The position numbers and the translations under genes were made by a program. The notes beneath the pieces were generated by a model that saw nothing but the letters and a program-made list of their open reading frames with translations, was not told the origin of the DNA and ran no database searches. Positions 34,417 to 42,732 of a stretch of 44,422 nucleotides of DNA are shown here, piece by piece (positions within the stretch are counted from its first letter, which is position 1; each line of letters starts with the position of its first letter). The DNA is taken from NCBI GenBank assembly GCA_027487735.1, contig JAIYDA010000077.1, positions 1-44,422 of the forward strand, written 5' to 3'. This stretch comes from Planctomycetaceae bacterium (GTDB taxonomy: Bacteria; Planctomycetota; Phycisphaerae; Phycisphaerales; UBA1924).

Positions 34417-35765
34417 TCGGCATCTTCCTCGTCATCGCCGCCGCCAAACATCTCGCTGAACGGGTCGTTCCCGCGAGGCTCACGCTTGGGCAGGCGGTCG
34501 CGCTGGCTCTTGTCGGTCAGAATGTCCTTGAGCGTATCTTCGACGCTGCGCTCCAGCTCGCGCCGTGCATCGCGCGCTTCATTCAGCTTCTTCAGCTCTT
34601 CGCTCTCGTCCCCGCCGCCGCCGCCGCCCATACCGCCGCGAGCAAACCCCGCGATCATCACCTGGAGCGCGCCCCCCATCTTGTCCTCAGCCCCAGTCTG
34701 CGCCGTCGCCCACTCCTTGTTCAGGTTCGCGCTCTCGCGCTCCCACCGGCTCTTCAGCGTCGTGAGCCGCTCCTTCTGGTCCCCCTGAAGGTCGTCAAAC
34801 TTCATCGCCGCCTCAAGCTGCTTGATCGCGTGCGGCTCGCGATACACCCGCGGATACGCACGCTCGTTGAACTTCTTCTCAAAGCCCTTGCGCTGCTCCT
34901 CGTTCATCATCTGCCCAAGCCGCCCGGCATACTCGCGGTTCAGATCGCGCACCTCGCGGTAGGGCTTGCCCATCTCCTCCAGCCGCCCCATCATCTCCCC
35001 CTGCATCGCGAACGCATCCGCGTTCTCGTCCTGCATCGCTTTCATCATCTCATCGCTCACCTTCTTCACTTCCAGAAGGTGCCGGTCCACATCCGCCTGA
35101 TATTGCTCCAGCAGCGTCCGCATCTCCTCCCCGCTCACGTCCGCCCCGCTGCGGCTCGCAAGGTCCGCAAGGTCCACCGCCGCGCCCGACACAAACCCAA
35201 ACCGCAAAAACTGCTCGCGCCTGCGGTGCCGCTCGACGAGCGCAAACTTCTCCGTCTGCTTCTCATCAAGCAGCAGCTTGAACTCCTCGAAGAACTGCTT
35301 CTCCGCCGCCTCGGTCGCCTTGAGCACCTGCCGATTCGCCGCCATCATCTTCTTGCCGAACTCCTGCATGTTGCCATCGGCGATCTCTTCCTGCGCCCGC
35401 TCCATCGTCGCTTCCATCTCGTCGTTCGCCGCCTTGATGGTGTCGCGATACCCAGAGTGCAGCGTCTTCGCAGCCTCGAGCTGCTCCTCGCTCAGCCCCA
35501 GCAGCTTGCCATAGTCGTCAATCGACCGCGTGCGAATCTGCGGCACCGTCTGCCCGCCCATGCCGCCCCGCATCATCCGCCCGCGCTGCGCGTGCGCCTG
35601 CTGCTCGGTCAGCGCCACCGCCCCGCCCACCGCCGACACCACGACCGCCGTGCCCACCACGGGCGCGAGGCCCCCCGCCAGCGCAATGCACGCCGCCGCA
35701 ATCCCGCGCCGCACGCCGCGAAGGCCCGTCACGCCAGTTCCACCGTTCCGAAGCATCGATCGCAT
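34413..35765 (-). CDS. periplasmic helical protein, Spy/LTXXQ-like, coupled to gspE
   Basis: The product is 450 residues. The ATG at 35765 is chosen because a GGAG lies 9 nt upstream; a GTG at 35780 is also in frame. A long N-terminal signal or anchor region (GIAAACIALAGGLAPVVGTAVVVSA) precedes a Met/Gly/Arg-rich stretch and then long, highly charged helices (LGLSEEQLEAAKTLHSGYRD, DDLQGDQKERLTTLKSRWER) that look like repeated LTXXQ/Spy-type units. Spy and CpxP are periplasmic stress chaperones. A YPRVYREPHAIKQLEAAM motif is shared with the next upstream gene. The C-terminus is acidic (FGGGDDEEDAE). Function is inferred only from fold-like features and operon position. Confidence 0.6.
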   Translation of the reverse strand: MRSMLRNGGTGVTGLRGVRRGIAAACIALAGGLAPVVGTAVVVSAVGGAVALTEQQAHAQRGRMMRGGMGGQTVPQIRTRSIDDYGKLLGLSEEQLEAAKTLHSGYRDTIKAANDEMEATMERAQEEIADGNMQEFGKKMMAANRQVLKATEAAEKQFFEEFKLLLDEKQTEKFALVERHRRREQFLRFGFVSGAAVDLADLASRSGADVSGEEMRTLLEQYQADVDRHLLEVKKVSDEMMKAMQDENADAFAMQGEMMGRLEEMGKPYREVRDLNREYAGRLGQMMNEEQRKGFEKKFNERAYPRVYREPHAIKQLEAAMKFDDLQGDQKERLTTLKSRWERESANLNKEWATAQTGAEDKMGGALQVMIAGFARGGMGGGGGGDESEELKKLNEARDARRELERSVEDTLKDILTDKSQRDRLPKREPRGNDPFSEMFGGGDDEEDAE

Positions 35766-35926
35766 GCGCAGGTTCTCCACGGCTCATTCTCCACATAGCG
35801 GCCTCGTCGCCGAGACGCTGCAAACACCTTGACCGAGCGCACGAAGCAGTCCGCCCAGAGCAACTCGTCGCCCAAGGCCCGCTCCATGCTTCACAGCCTC
35901 ACAGTCTACACACCCCGCCCCAAGGC

Positions 35927-35932
35927 GTTACA
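35927..35932 (-). promoter_or_regulatory. TGTAAC box upstream of the LTXXQ-like gene
   Basis: On the minus strand CTGTAAC is followed by GC-rich sequence, 160 bp before the ATG at 35765. The 7-mer is identical to the CTGTAAC upstream of the ECF sigma gene (2545-2551). It could be an ECF-dependent promoter for the T2SS unit; no -10 is evident. Confidence 0.2.
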
Positions 35933-35982
35933 GGGCCCACAATTGCCTGTGAGCGCCCACGCCACCCACCCCGCGCCTCCGC

Positions 35983-37287
35983 TCACACGGGCGGGTTCTC
36001 GCGCTGACGCATGCCCCCACGCCCACGCCCACCCCCACCCTCACCTCCGCCCCGCTCGCCCGCCTCCGGCAGCACGATCTTCGCCTGCTCTTCATTCAGC
36101 ACCGCCGCCAACTCCTGCCGCAGCTCGCGGTCCAGGCTCCGCCGCTCCTCAAACACCGCCTCCACCGCGCCCAAGCGGTCATTCCCACCACGGCCCCCAC
36201 CCGTGAACCGCGACACCATGTCGCTCACCTTCAGGTTCGCCTCCGCGTCCGCCCGGGCCGCGATCGCCTTCGTCCGAAACGCGGCATACTTCGCGTCAAA
36301 CTTCTCCACAATGCCCGCAAGCTGCGTCCGCTGGTCGTCGGTCAAATCGTGCAGCTCCAGCGCGCCATCCAGAGCCTCCTGCATCCCGCTCTTTCGATAC
36401 GCCTCCGGATACCGCATCCGCTGCAACTGCGCATCAAACGCCTCACGCGTCCCCTCGGGCAGCAGCCCGCGCACGCTGCCAGCAAACCGCTCATTCACCT
36501 GCGCCACCGCCCGCGCCGCCGCCTCGCGCTGCTCCAGTTGCTTCGTCGCCTCTGCAATGTCCCCGCTCCGCACCGCGTCGGTCAGCGTCGCGCTTTCATT
36601 CAGCAGCGCATCCCGCGCTTTGAGCACGCCATCCAGCTGCACCTCATACGCCGCGAGCGTGTCCCGCAGCTCCTGCGGCATGGGCTCGCCCTCACTCGCC
36701 CACACCTCGCGCAGCACGCCCCGCAGCGACACGCGCTCACCCGACAGCAACCCGCGCCGCAGACTCCGGCTGCGCTGCACGCCCGCCTCGATTCCCTCCC
36801 ACGCCTGCCCCTGCTCGCTGGTCAGCACCGCCCGCACATCCCCCAGCAGCGTCGCCTCGATCGTCCGCTGCTCTGTCGCCGCTGCCTGCTGCTGCTCGCG
36901 CACCGCCTCCCACACGCTCGGATCGCGACTCTCGCGAAACTTCTCCATCGCCGCACGCCGCGCATCCCGCACCTTCTGCTCGTTTGCATCCACCCGCTCG
37001 CCATATCCGCGCACGAGCGAGGCAATCGCCTGCTCCTGCTCTTGCGAGAGTGGCACGTCCGCGAGCGCATCCTGCATCGCCCCGCGCAGGTCCGCCTCGC
37101 GCAGCGCGGGCGGCTGTGCCCACTGCCCACCCATCAGCCCGCGCATCATTCCGCCGCCGATGCGCCCGCCCCCGCGCGGTGCATCGCCCCCCTGCGCCCA
37201 CGCCGTCGGCGCAGCCATCGCCAAGCCCGCAAGCCCAACGCACACCACCAGCCCCCACGCCCGCACTCGCTGCACTTGCTTCTTCAT
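35983..37287 (-). CDS. periplasmic helical protein, Spy/LTXXQ-like, second copy
   Basis: The product is 434 residues. The ATG at 37287 has a GGAG 6 nt upstream and gives a clean signal peptide (MKKQVQRVRAWGLVVCVGLA..AWAQ). A Gly/Arg/Met-rich segment (GGGRIGGGMMRGLMGG) is followed by long charged helices with LSQEQEQAIASLVRGYGER and LTDDQRTQLAGIVEKFDAK, both LTXXQ-like. A YPEAYRKSGMQEALDGAL motif parallels the YPRVYREPHAIKQLEAAM of the downstream gene, so the two are probably ancient paralogues. The C-terminus is a Gly/Arg-rich tail (RGGGEGGGGRGRGG). A 217-bp gap separates it from the next gene. Confidence 0.6.
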   Translation of the reverse strand: MKKQVQRVRAWGLVVCVGLAGLAMAAPTAWAQGGDAPRGGGRIGGGMMRGLMGGQWAQPPALREADLRGAMQDALADVPLSQEQEQAIASLVRGYGERVDANEQKVRDARRAAMEKFRESRDPSVWEAVREQQQAAATEQRTIEATLLGDVRAVLTSEQGQAWEGIEAGVQRSRSLRRGLLSGERVSLRGVLREVWASEGEPMPQELRDTLAAYEVQLDGVLKARDALLNESATLTDAVRSGDIAEATKQLEQREAAARAVAQVNERFAGSVRGLLPEGTREAFDAQLQRMRYPEAYRKSGMQEALDGALELHDLTDDQRTQLAGIVEKFDAKYAAFRTKAIAARADAEANLKVSDMVSRFTGGGRGGNDRLGAVEAVFEERRSLDRELRQELAAVLNEEQAKIVLPEAGERGGGEGGGGRGRGGMRQRENPPV

Positions 37288-37394
37288 GGCTATCTCCAAA
37301 GCCTGCGCCACCACTGTCATGAGCCCCACCATCAGGTCGGGCTCGCTTCATCCGCAGGCAAGGCCCGCCCACGCTCAACGCCCCAAACGCCCCC

Positions 37395-38942
37395 CTATTG
37401 CCCGCCCCCTGACGGCAGCACCACCGTCCCCACCTCCTGCACGCCCGTCCCGCAAAGTGCCCACACCCGCGCCTCCCCCCCGCGCACCCGCCGAACCACC
37501 AGCACCACCCGCCCACTCGCCTCCGCCAGCCACCGATCCCGCGCATCGGGCCCATCCTCCGCGTTCCCCTCCGCGTGCAAGCGATACCACACGAGCGCAT
37601 CCCCCGTTCCATCCAACATGCTGACCGTGGGCGTAAACCACAGGTTTCCGCCGCGCTCCGCCGCCCGAGGCGTCGCCACACGCGCGACCAAGCCCGCTTC
37701 ACTCAACACAATCCACCCGCCATAGGCCGCCGCGCCGTCGCTGTCGTCCAAATCCAGTTGTCGCCGCCACGCCGCACGCACGCTCTCCTCCGCCGCCAGT
37801 GCCCCCGCCGCCGTCCACACATCCCCCGTGCCACCCCGGCTTTGGTGCCACCGCCGCAGGGCTCGCTCCCCAAGCCCGCCCGGCCCATCCTCCGGCGCAT
37901 TGTCCGCCGCCACCCGCATGCTCAGCGCTTGCCGCAGCCCCTCGCCGCTTGCGGGCAGCTCTCCATACGTCCGCCGCACCCACTGCAATCGCTCAACCAC
38001 TGCCTTGTCCACGCTCCCCTCGCCGCCGCCCGCGAACGCATCCATCGCCTGCCCCGCGCGCTGCGGCCCCGCCAGCCCATTGGCCCCCCCCAAGACCAGT
38101 TCCTGCCGCACCAGCACGTCATACGCCGCCAGCCGCAGCCGCTCAATCTCACGCGCCTGCTTTGCCCGCTCCGCCCCGCTGCGCACCGCACCGAGCACCG
38201 CTTCGCCACTTGCCCCTTTCTCGAGCGCCAGCCCGCCCCCAGGCCCCGCCCGCACCACCATGCCCCACAGCTCCGCCCGCGAAGCATCCCCGGGCAGCAA
38301 GCTCGCCAGCGCATCCCGCGCCGCGGCCTGCGCCTCGCCATCGCTCGCAAACGCCAGCACGGCCCCCGCCCGTGCATTCGCGCTCAGCGTCGCGGTTTGG
38401 CCAATGCCGCCAAAGCTCAGCGTCGCTGTCTCCACCGCCCGCGGCCCCGCGAGCCCATACCCATCACTCGCAATCAGCCAGGGCCTCGCGAGCGCGAGCA
38501 CGAGCCCGGGCACCGCCTCCTTCCACCCCTGCTGCGCCACGAGCTTGCTCTTTGCCGCCAGCACGCTCGCATCGCGCTCCCACGCCACGCTCCGCGACAC
38601 CGCCTCGCGCAGCATTGCCCTGGCCTCAGAGTCTTCCACCTGCATCATCGTCGCGAGCGCACCGCCGCGCGCCACCACATCGTCGGTGGGCGAGGTCGCA
38701 AGCTCCACCAGCTCGCGATACACAGCGCGCTTTGCCACCGCATCCTCACCCGCTCGCGCAATCGCCTCGCGCCCCGCCCGCACGCGCTCCGCAGGAGGCG
38801 TGGCCCGGTCTGCCACGGTCACGAGCGGGTCTTGCACGCGAGGCGGGCGCGACGACCCACACCCAGCCGCCAGCAGCGACCAAGCGAGCCCCGCCCACGC
38901 CAGACCCGCGCCGACCACCACCATCATGCGTTGCTGCGTCAT
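37395..38942 (-). CDS. lipoprotein of unknown function with helical repeats
   Basis: The product is 515 residues. The ATG at 38942 gives a signal peptide with a good lipobox (WSLLAAGC, lipidated Cys at about residue 28) followed by GSSRPPRV. The middle consists of Ala/Arg-rich helices resembling HEAT-type repeats (AVYRELVELATSPTDDVVARGGALATMMQ), and the last 120 residues are beta-rich and Trp-containing. No family is recognised. It lies 107 bp upstream of the second LTXXQ-like gene in the same direction and may be the first gene of the T2SS transcription unit. It is divergent from the DUF4340-like gene (86 bp). Confidence 0.6.
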   Translation of the reverse strand: MTQQRMMVVVGAGLAWAGLAWSLLAAGCGSSRPPRVQDPLVTVADRATPPAERVRAGREAIARAGEDAVAKRAVYRELVELATSPTDDVVARGGALATMMQVEDSEARAMLREAVSRSVAWERDASVLAAKSKLVAQQGWKEAVPGLVLALARPWLIASDGYGLAGPRAVETATLSFGGIGQTATLSANARAGAVLAFASDGEAQAAARDALASLLPGDASRAELWGMVVRAGPGGGLALEKGASGEAVLGAVRSGAERAKQAREIERLRLAAYDVLVRQELVLGGANGLAGPQRAGQAMDAFAGGGEGSVDKAVVERLQWVRRTYGELPASGEGLRQALSMRVAADNAPEDGPGGLGERALRRWHQSRGGTGDVWTAAGALAAEESVRAAWRRQLDLDDSDGAAAYGGWIVLSEAGLVARVATPRAAERGGNLWFTPTVSMLDGTGDALVWYRLHAEGNAEDGPDARDRWLAEASGRVVLVVRRVRGGEARVWALCGTGVQEVGTVVLPSGGGQ

Positions 38943-39028
38943 CGCTCGCAGCGTAGCAATGCGCCCGCGCACCCGCGCCGCCCGCACTCGCTCTGCACCA
39001 CGCGGGCTCTATCTCATACGCTCGCCCT

Positions 39029-40678
39029 ATGCCCACCCGTCCTCGTCCATGCCCGCGCCCACCCCACGGCGCCACGCAGCCCACCACCATCTTCGCGCTC
39101 GCAGGCGGTGCCGTGCTGCTGCTCCTGCTCGCTGCCGTCTACTTCACGCGCCCGGCGCCACGCCCATCGCCCACCCCAGCACCCACGCCAGCATCAGGCC
39201 AAAACGCCAACACCACGCCCGCTCCCGCCTCGCTCAACCCCCTCAGCGCCACCACGCTCACCATCGAGCCCGCCGACGCGCAAGGCCCGCTCACCTTCAC
39301 GCTTGAGCCCCTCGTCGACCGCTGGACCCTCACGCAAGGCTCCTCCACCACCCTCGCACAAACCCCCGCTGTCCGTGGCGCACTCACACTGCTGCGCGAT
39401 GCCCTCGCCCAGCCCCCGCTCGCCACCAAGCCCCAAGCCGCCAGCCCCACGCGCCTCACCCTGCGCACCGGCACACTCTCTCGCACGCTGCTTGTGGACA
39501 CGCAGGCTCTGGGCGGCCGCACCACGCTGCTCGACGACGCATCGAGCACCGCCCACGCAGGCTCAGCCGACCTCGCATCGCTCTTCACGCGCCGCTCGCT
39601 GCTTGCCTGGGCCGACCCCAGCGCGATGCCCGAGTTCACGCCCGCAACCAGCTCCATAGCCATCTCGCAAGTGGGCGTGCCCACCCTCAGCCTCGCGCGC
39701 AGCGGCGCAAACCAGCGCTGGGCAATGCTCTCCCCCGTGCCCGCCCCGATCGAGCAGAGCGCACTCGACCAACTGCTGGGCGTGCTGCGCGCATTGCAAA
39801 TCCAAAGCCCCCAGCCCCTCACGCCCGCACTGGGCGAGCAGCACGCCCTCAGCCAAGGTCGCAACGTCGCAACCATCACCCTGATTAGTCGCCTGGTCGC
39901 TGGATCCGGCACCGTGGAACTCAACCAGAGCCTGCTCATCGGTGCCCCTGCCGATGCCAGCGCCCGCGCGCGCTGGGTTGCCTCCACCGCTGCCGCGCCG
40001 AGCGTGCTCAACCTCTCCCCCCTTGCTGGCACGCTCGACGTGCAGGCAATCCTCGACTTTGCGAAGGCTCCCGAAGCCCTCGTCGCGCGTGCCGTGCTGC
40101 GGGCCGCACCGGGAGACATTGCGTCCATCAGCCTCGCTTTCGACGCTGGCGCGTTCCGCGAGCTCGCCGTGGTCGCGCCGCACGAGCCCGCCACCCGCGC
40201 GGTGCGATTGCTGCGTGCCGGGCCAGATCATCGCGCCGCGCTGGGCCAAGATGGCCCGCAGCAAAGCACCCAGCCCATCGCCTGGGTCCTGCCTGCACCA
40301 GCCGCCGATGCCCGCGTGCTCGCCGCCACCAGCGACCAAGCCACCCTCGCCACCGCCCTCACCCAGCTCCTCACCGACGGCTCGCCCAGCAGCATGCGCC
40401 TTCTGACCAGCAGCACAACCATCGACGAGGTCTTCGACTTTGCTCCCGTCGCGCCCGCTGGCTCCGCGCGCCAAGCCGCACAGGCCATCGCCACCTTCAC
40501 CCTGCGCGACCTGGGCGACGCTGCCCTCGAGACAGGCTGCCTCGCCATGACCACCTCGGGCCCGCCCCGCGTGCTGGTGCGCGTGGGCCGAGTCCTTCGC
40601 GTGTGGGACGCGAGCCCACCCTCGCCCGCTACCAACGTCCACACGCTGCTCGCCCGCGAGGTGGTGCCGGAGGGATAA
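39029..40678 (+). CDS. single-pass membrane protein, DUF4340-like
   Basis: The product is 549 residues. After a Pro/Arg-rich cytoplasmic start there is one membrane helix (IFALAGGAVLLLLLAAVYFT, about residues 21-40) and a Pro/Thr/Ala linker. The extracytoplasmic part has repeated alpha/beta units with WTLTQG, LLRDALAQPPLATK, RWAMLSPV and ALDQLLGVLRAL, which recall DUF4340. That family often sits beside gliding-type ABC transporter genes, but none is present here. The family call is tentative. No Shine-Dalgarno is visible before the ATG. Confidence 0.5.
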   Translation: MPTRPRPCPRPPHGATQPTTIFALAGGAVLLLLLAAVYFTRPAPRPSPTPAPTPASGQNANTTPAPASLNPLSATTLTIEPADAQGPLTFTLEPLVDRWTLTQGSSTTLAQTPAVRGALTLLRDALAQPPLATKPQAASPTRLTLRTGTLSRTLLVDTQALGGRTTLLDDASSTAHAGSADLASLFTRRSLLAWADPSAMPEFTPATSSIAISQVGVPTLSLARSGANQRWAMLSPVPAPIEQSALDQLLGVLRALQIQSPQPLTPALGEQHALSQGRNVATITLISRLVAGSGTVELNQSLLIGAPADASARARWVASTAAAPSVLNLSPLAGTLDVQAILDFAKAPEALVARAVLRAAPGDIASISLAFDAGAFRELAVVAPHEPATRAVRLLRAGPDHRAALGQDGPQQSTQPIAWVLPAPAADARVLAATSDQATLATALTQLLTDGSPSSMRLLTSSTTIDEVFDFAPVAPAGSARQAAQAIATFTLRDLGDAALETGCLAMTTSGPPRVLVRVGRVLRVWDASPPSPATNVHTLLAREVVPEG

Positions 40679-40738
40679 GGGGGGAGCATGGCTTCGAGTT
40701 GAAACGCAGCGTGTTGAACACGGAGGGTGTGGGGATCA

Positions 40739-40853
40739 GGCATTTGCCATTCGGGATTAGGCATTCGATAGCGCGCCGAGCGACGTGGGTTTCCCGTCGT
40801 GAAGATCGCTGCGCGTCTCTTCCCCGAATGCCGAATCCCGAATCCCGAATGCC
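40739..40853. repeat. 115-nt element with long imperfect inverted repeat
   Basis: The arms 40739-40767 and 40825-40853 (29 nt each) match at 25 of 29 positions when one is reverse-complemented. Each arm is itself made of the alternating units GGCATTCG and GGGATTCG. A smaller CGACG / CGTCG hairpin lies inside. It is located between the DUF4340-like gene and the coiled-coil gene, in a gap of 287 bp that holds nothing else. Confidence 0.75.
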
Positions 40854-40965
40854 TCGCCCACCACCTGCGCCTCGCGCGCCCGCACATCCCCCCAGAGCCG
40901 CCCCCCCCCCAATCAACACCCCGTTTCTGCAACGCCCCCGCCGCATTCGCCGATGCAACGGGATC

Positions 40966-42603
40966 ATGGCCCCTTTGCCCACCCAGCAGCCCTCCGTCGC
41001 TCCAGCAGGCAGCACCCCTGCCGCCGCCCTCGATGCGGCTCGCAACGCCGTCGTGATGGAAGTGAAGGACGCCGCTGCGGGCGTGACGACAGGCCTTGCA
41101 GCGCCCTCGCCCCAGCAGCTTGCCCAACAGCTCGACCGGCAGCTCGACCAGACCACCGCCCGCCTCTTCGTCTCCCCCCGCGTCATCGACGAGCGCGCGT
41201 TTGAGCAGCTTGCCAGCACGCTCAAGGCCCTGAGCGCCGAAGCCGCTGCCCAGGCCCGCAGCCTGTCGCAAGCGAGCGCGGGCGTGCAAACCCTGACCGA
41301 CAATCTGCGGGCCCTGACGAAGGACATCGCCGCCCGCACCGAGCAGGCTATCAAGGTGCTGCCCCTGCTCGAAAGCCGCGTCGCAAGCGCCCAGTCGCTG
41401 GTCGATCGCGTGACGCGAGACGCGGCGATCGCTAAAGCCCGCGAGGCCCGCGATGCCATCGCCGCCGAAGTGCTCACGCAGACGCAGGCGGCAGTTGCCC
41501 AGCAGATGCCCGCGTGGCAAGCCGAGTTCCTTGCGCAGGCCAAGAGCACGCTGCTCGCGAGCGCGATGCCCACCGAGCTGCCTGCTCAACTGCAGGCCTT
41601 CATTCGCGAGCAAGCCCAACAGCAAGCGCAACAACTAGCCCAACAGCACGTCCACGGCGCGGTCGAAGCCGCCGTCCGCGAAGCCGTGCAGGAAGCCCTC
41701 ACCACGCTGCGGGCCGACGTGCAAGCCAGCCTGCCGCCAGCATCTTCCGCGCGGGCCCTCTTCCCCAAGGCGCCCACCACCGACGCTCCGATGTCACTCA
41801 CCGCCGCCGACGCCGCCCGCCAGGCCCTCGACAGCGCAACCGCCCGCGCCGCCTCCACCGCGCAGCAACTCGAAACCACGGTCGAAGCCGTCGCGGGCGA
41901 GATCGCCCAGCAGCTCGCCGCCCTTCGCTCCGACGCGTCCGTCATCATCGGCGGCGCAACCGCACGCATCGAGGGGCTTGCCAGCAGCGCCGCCGAACAC
42001 GCCCTCGTGCACACCCACGAGCTTGCCAAGGCCCAGCTCCTCGCCGAGCTGCAACGCCACGTGAGCGAGACTCTCGAGCCCGAGGTGGGGCGCCAAGAAG
42101 CCGCCACGATCGAAGCCATCCAAACCGCACAGCACGCCGCACACGAATCCCTCGGCACGCTCATTGCCAGCGCGGAAGAAGGCGTCCGCGCCGCCGCCGA
42201 GCGCCTCGGCGCAGCCATCATCGAGGCCCGCACGCTCTCTGCAAGCCTGACGCACACTGCGATGCCTGCGACAACCAACACAAGCGACGTGCCAAGCACC
42301 ATCGCGACCCAGCCCACGACCGAGCTACAAGCTGCCCTCGCCGAGCAGATCGCACAAGGCAACGCCCTGCTCGCGACACTCTCCGACCGCATCGAAGCCT
42401 CTGCCCACGCCGCCGATGCCATCGCCGCTCAGCTTGCACAGGCCTCGCCACCCAAGCAAGAAGCCCAGCTGCAAACGCAGACTCAACTGCAAGCCCAAGC
42501 CGCCATCGCCCAGCTCTCCACCCTCCTCGCCCACGCCGCCCAAGCCGGCCCCTGGCTGCAAAGCCTGCTGCAGCAAGCCGCCGCGTTGCCGAGGGCGAGG
42601 TAG
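40966..42603 (+). CDS. long Ala/Gln-rich coiled-coil protein
   Basis: The product is 545 residues from the ATG at 40966. The frame is open further upstream, but that part is the inverted-repeat element and is unlikely to be coding. There is no signal peptide or membrane helix. The sequence is dominated by Ala, Gln, Glu, Leu and Thr heptads (QQLAQQLDRQLDQTTARL, REQAQQQAQQLAQQHV), with Thr/Ser at many positions, like the helical methyl-accepting or apolipoprotein-type bundles, but without an MCP hairpin motif. It may be a cytoplasmic scaffold or filament. No family is recognised. Coding bias matches the neighbouring genes. Confidence 0.6.
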   Translation: MAPLPTQQPSVAPAGSTPAAALDAARNAVVMEVKDAAAGVTTGLAAPSPQQLAQQLDRQLDQTTARLFVSPRVIDERAFEQLASTLKALSAEAAAQARSLSQASAGVQTLTDNLRALTKDIAARTEQAIKVLPLLESRVASAQSLVDRVTRDAAIAKAREARDAIAAEVLTQTQAAVAQQMPAWQAEFLAQAKSTLLASAMPTELPAQLQAFIREQAQQQAQQLAQQHVHGAVEAAVREAVQEALTTLRADVQASLPPASSARALFPKAPTTDAPMSLTAADAARQALDSATARAASTAQQLETTVEAVAGEIAQQLAALRSDASVIIGGATARIEGLASSAAEHALVHTHELAKAQLLAELQRHVSETLEPEVGRQEAATIEAIQTAQHAAHESLGTLIASAEEGVRAAAERLGAAIIEARTLSASLTHTAMPATTNTSDVPSTIATQPTTELQAALAEQIAQGNALLATLSDRIEASAHAADAIAAQLAQASPPKQEAQLQTQTQLQAQAAIAQLSTLLAHAAQAGPWLQSLLQQAAALPRAR

Positions 42604-42615
42604 GAGGCGGCAAGA

Positions 42616-42732
42616 GACAGGCGACAAGCCATCTGCGATCAGACGTTCGCGCACACAGTCTCGCGCCAACGCGACCCCTGTCGCTTGTCACCTGTCGCTT
42701 CCCCCGCTCCCCGTTCCCCATTCCCCGCTCCC
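42616..42732. repeat. intergenic inverted and direct repeats between convergent genes
   Basis: GACAGGCGACAAG (42616-42628) and CTTGTCACCTGTC (42684-42696) are inverted copies (12 of 13). CCTGTCGCTT occurs at 42677-42686 and 42691-42700. From 42702 there is a run of CCCCGYT-like units up to the manC stop codon. The whole gap between the coiled-coil gene and manC is repetitive. Confidence 0.7.

Noticed and set aside
20024..38942. Type IV pilus cluster instead of T2SS
   Set aside because: PilM, N, O and P resemblance exists in the platform proteins, but the G-H-I-J-K pseudopilin order, the GspG motif and the GspK helix-hairpin-helix domain indicate T2SS; no pilT is present.
40603..40965. N-terminal extension of the coiled-coil protein
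   Set aside because: The extension would be translated from the inverted-repeat element and is Arg/Pro-rich without coiled-coil character; the ATG at 40966 fits better.
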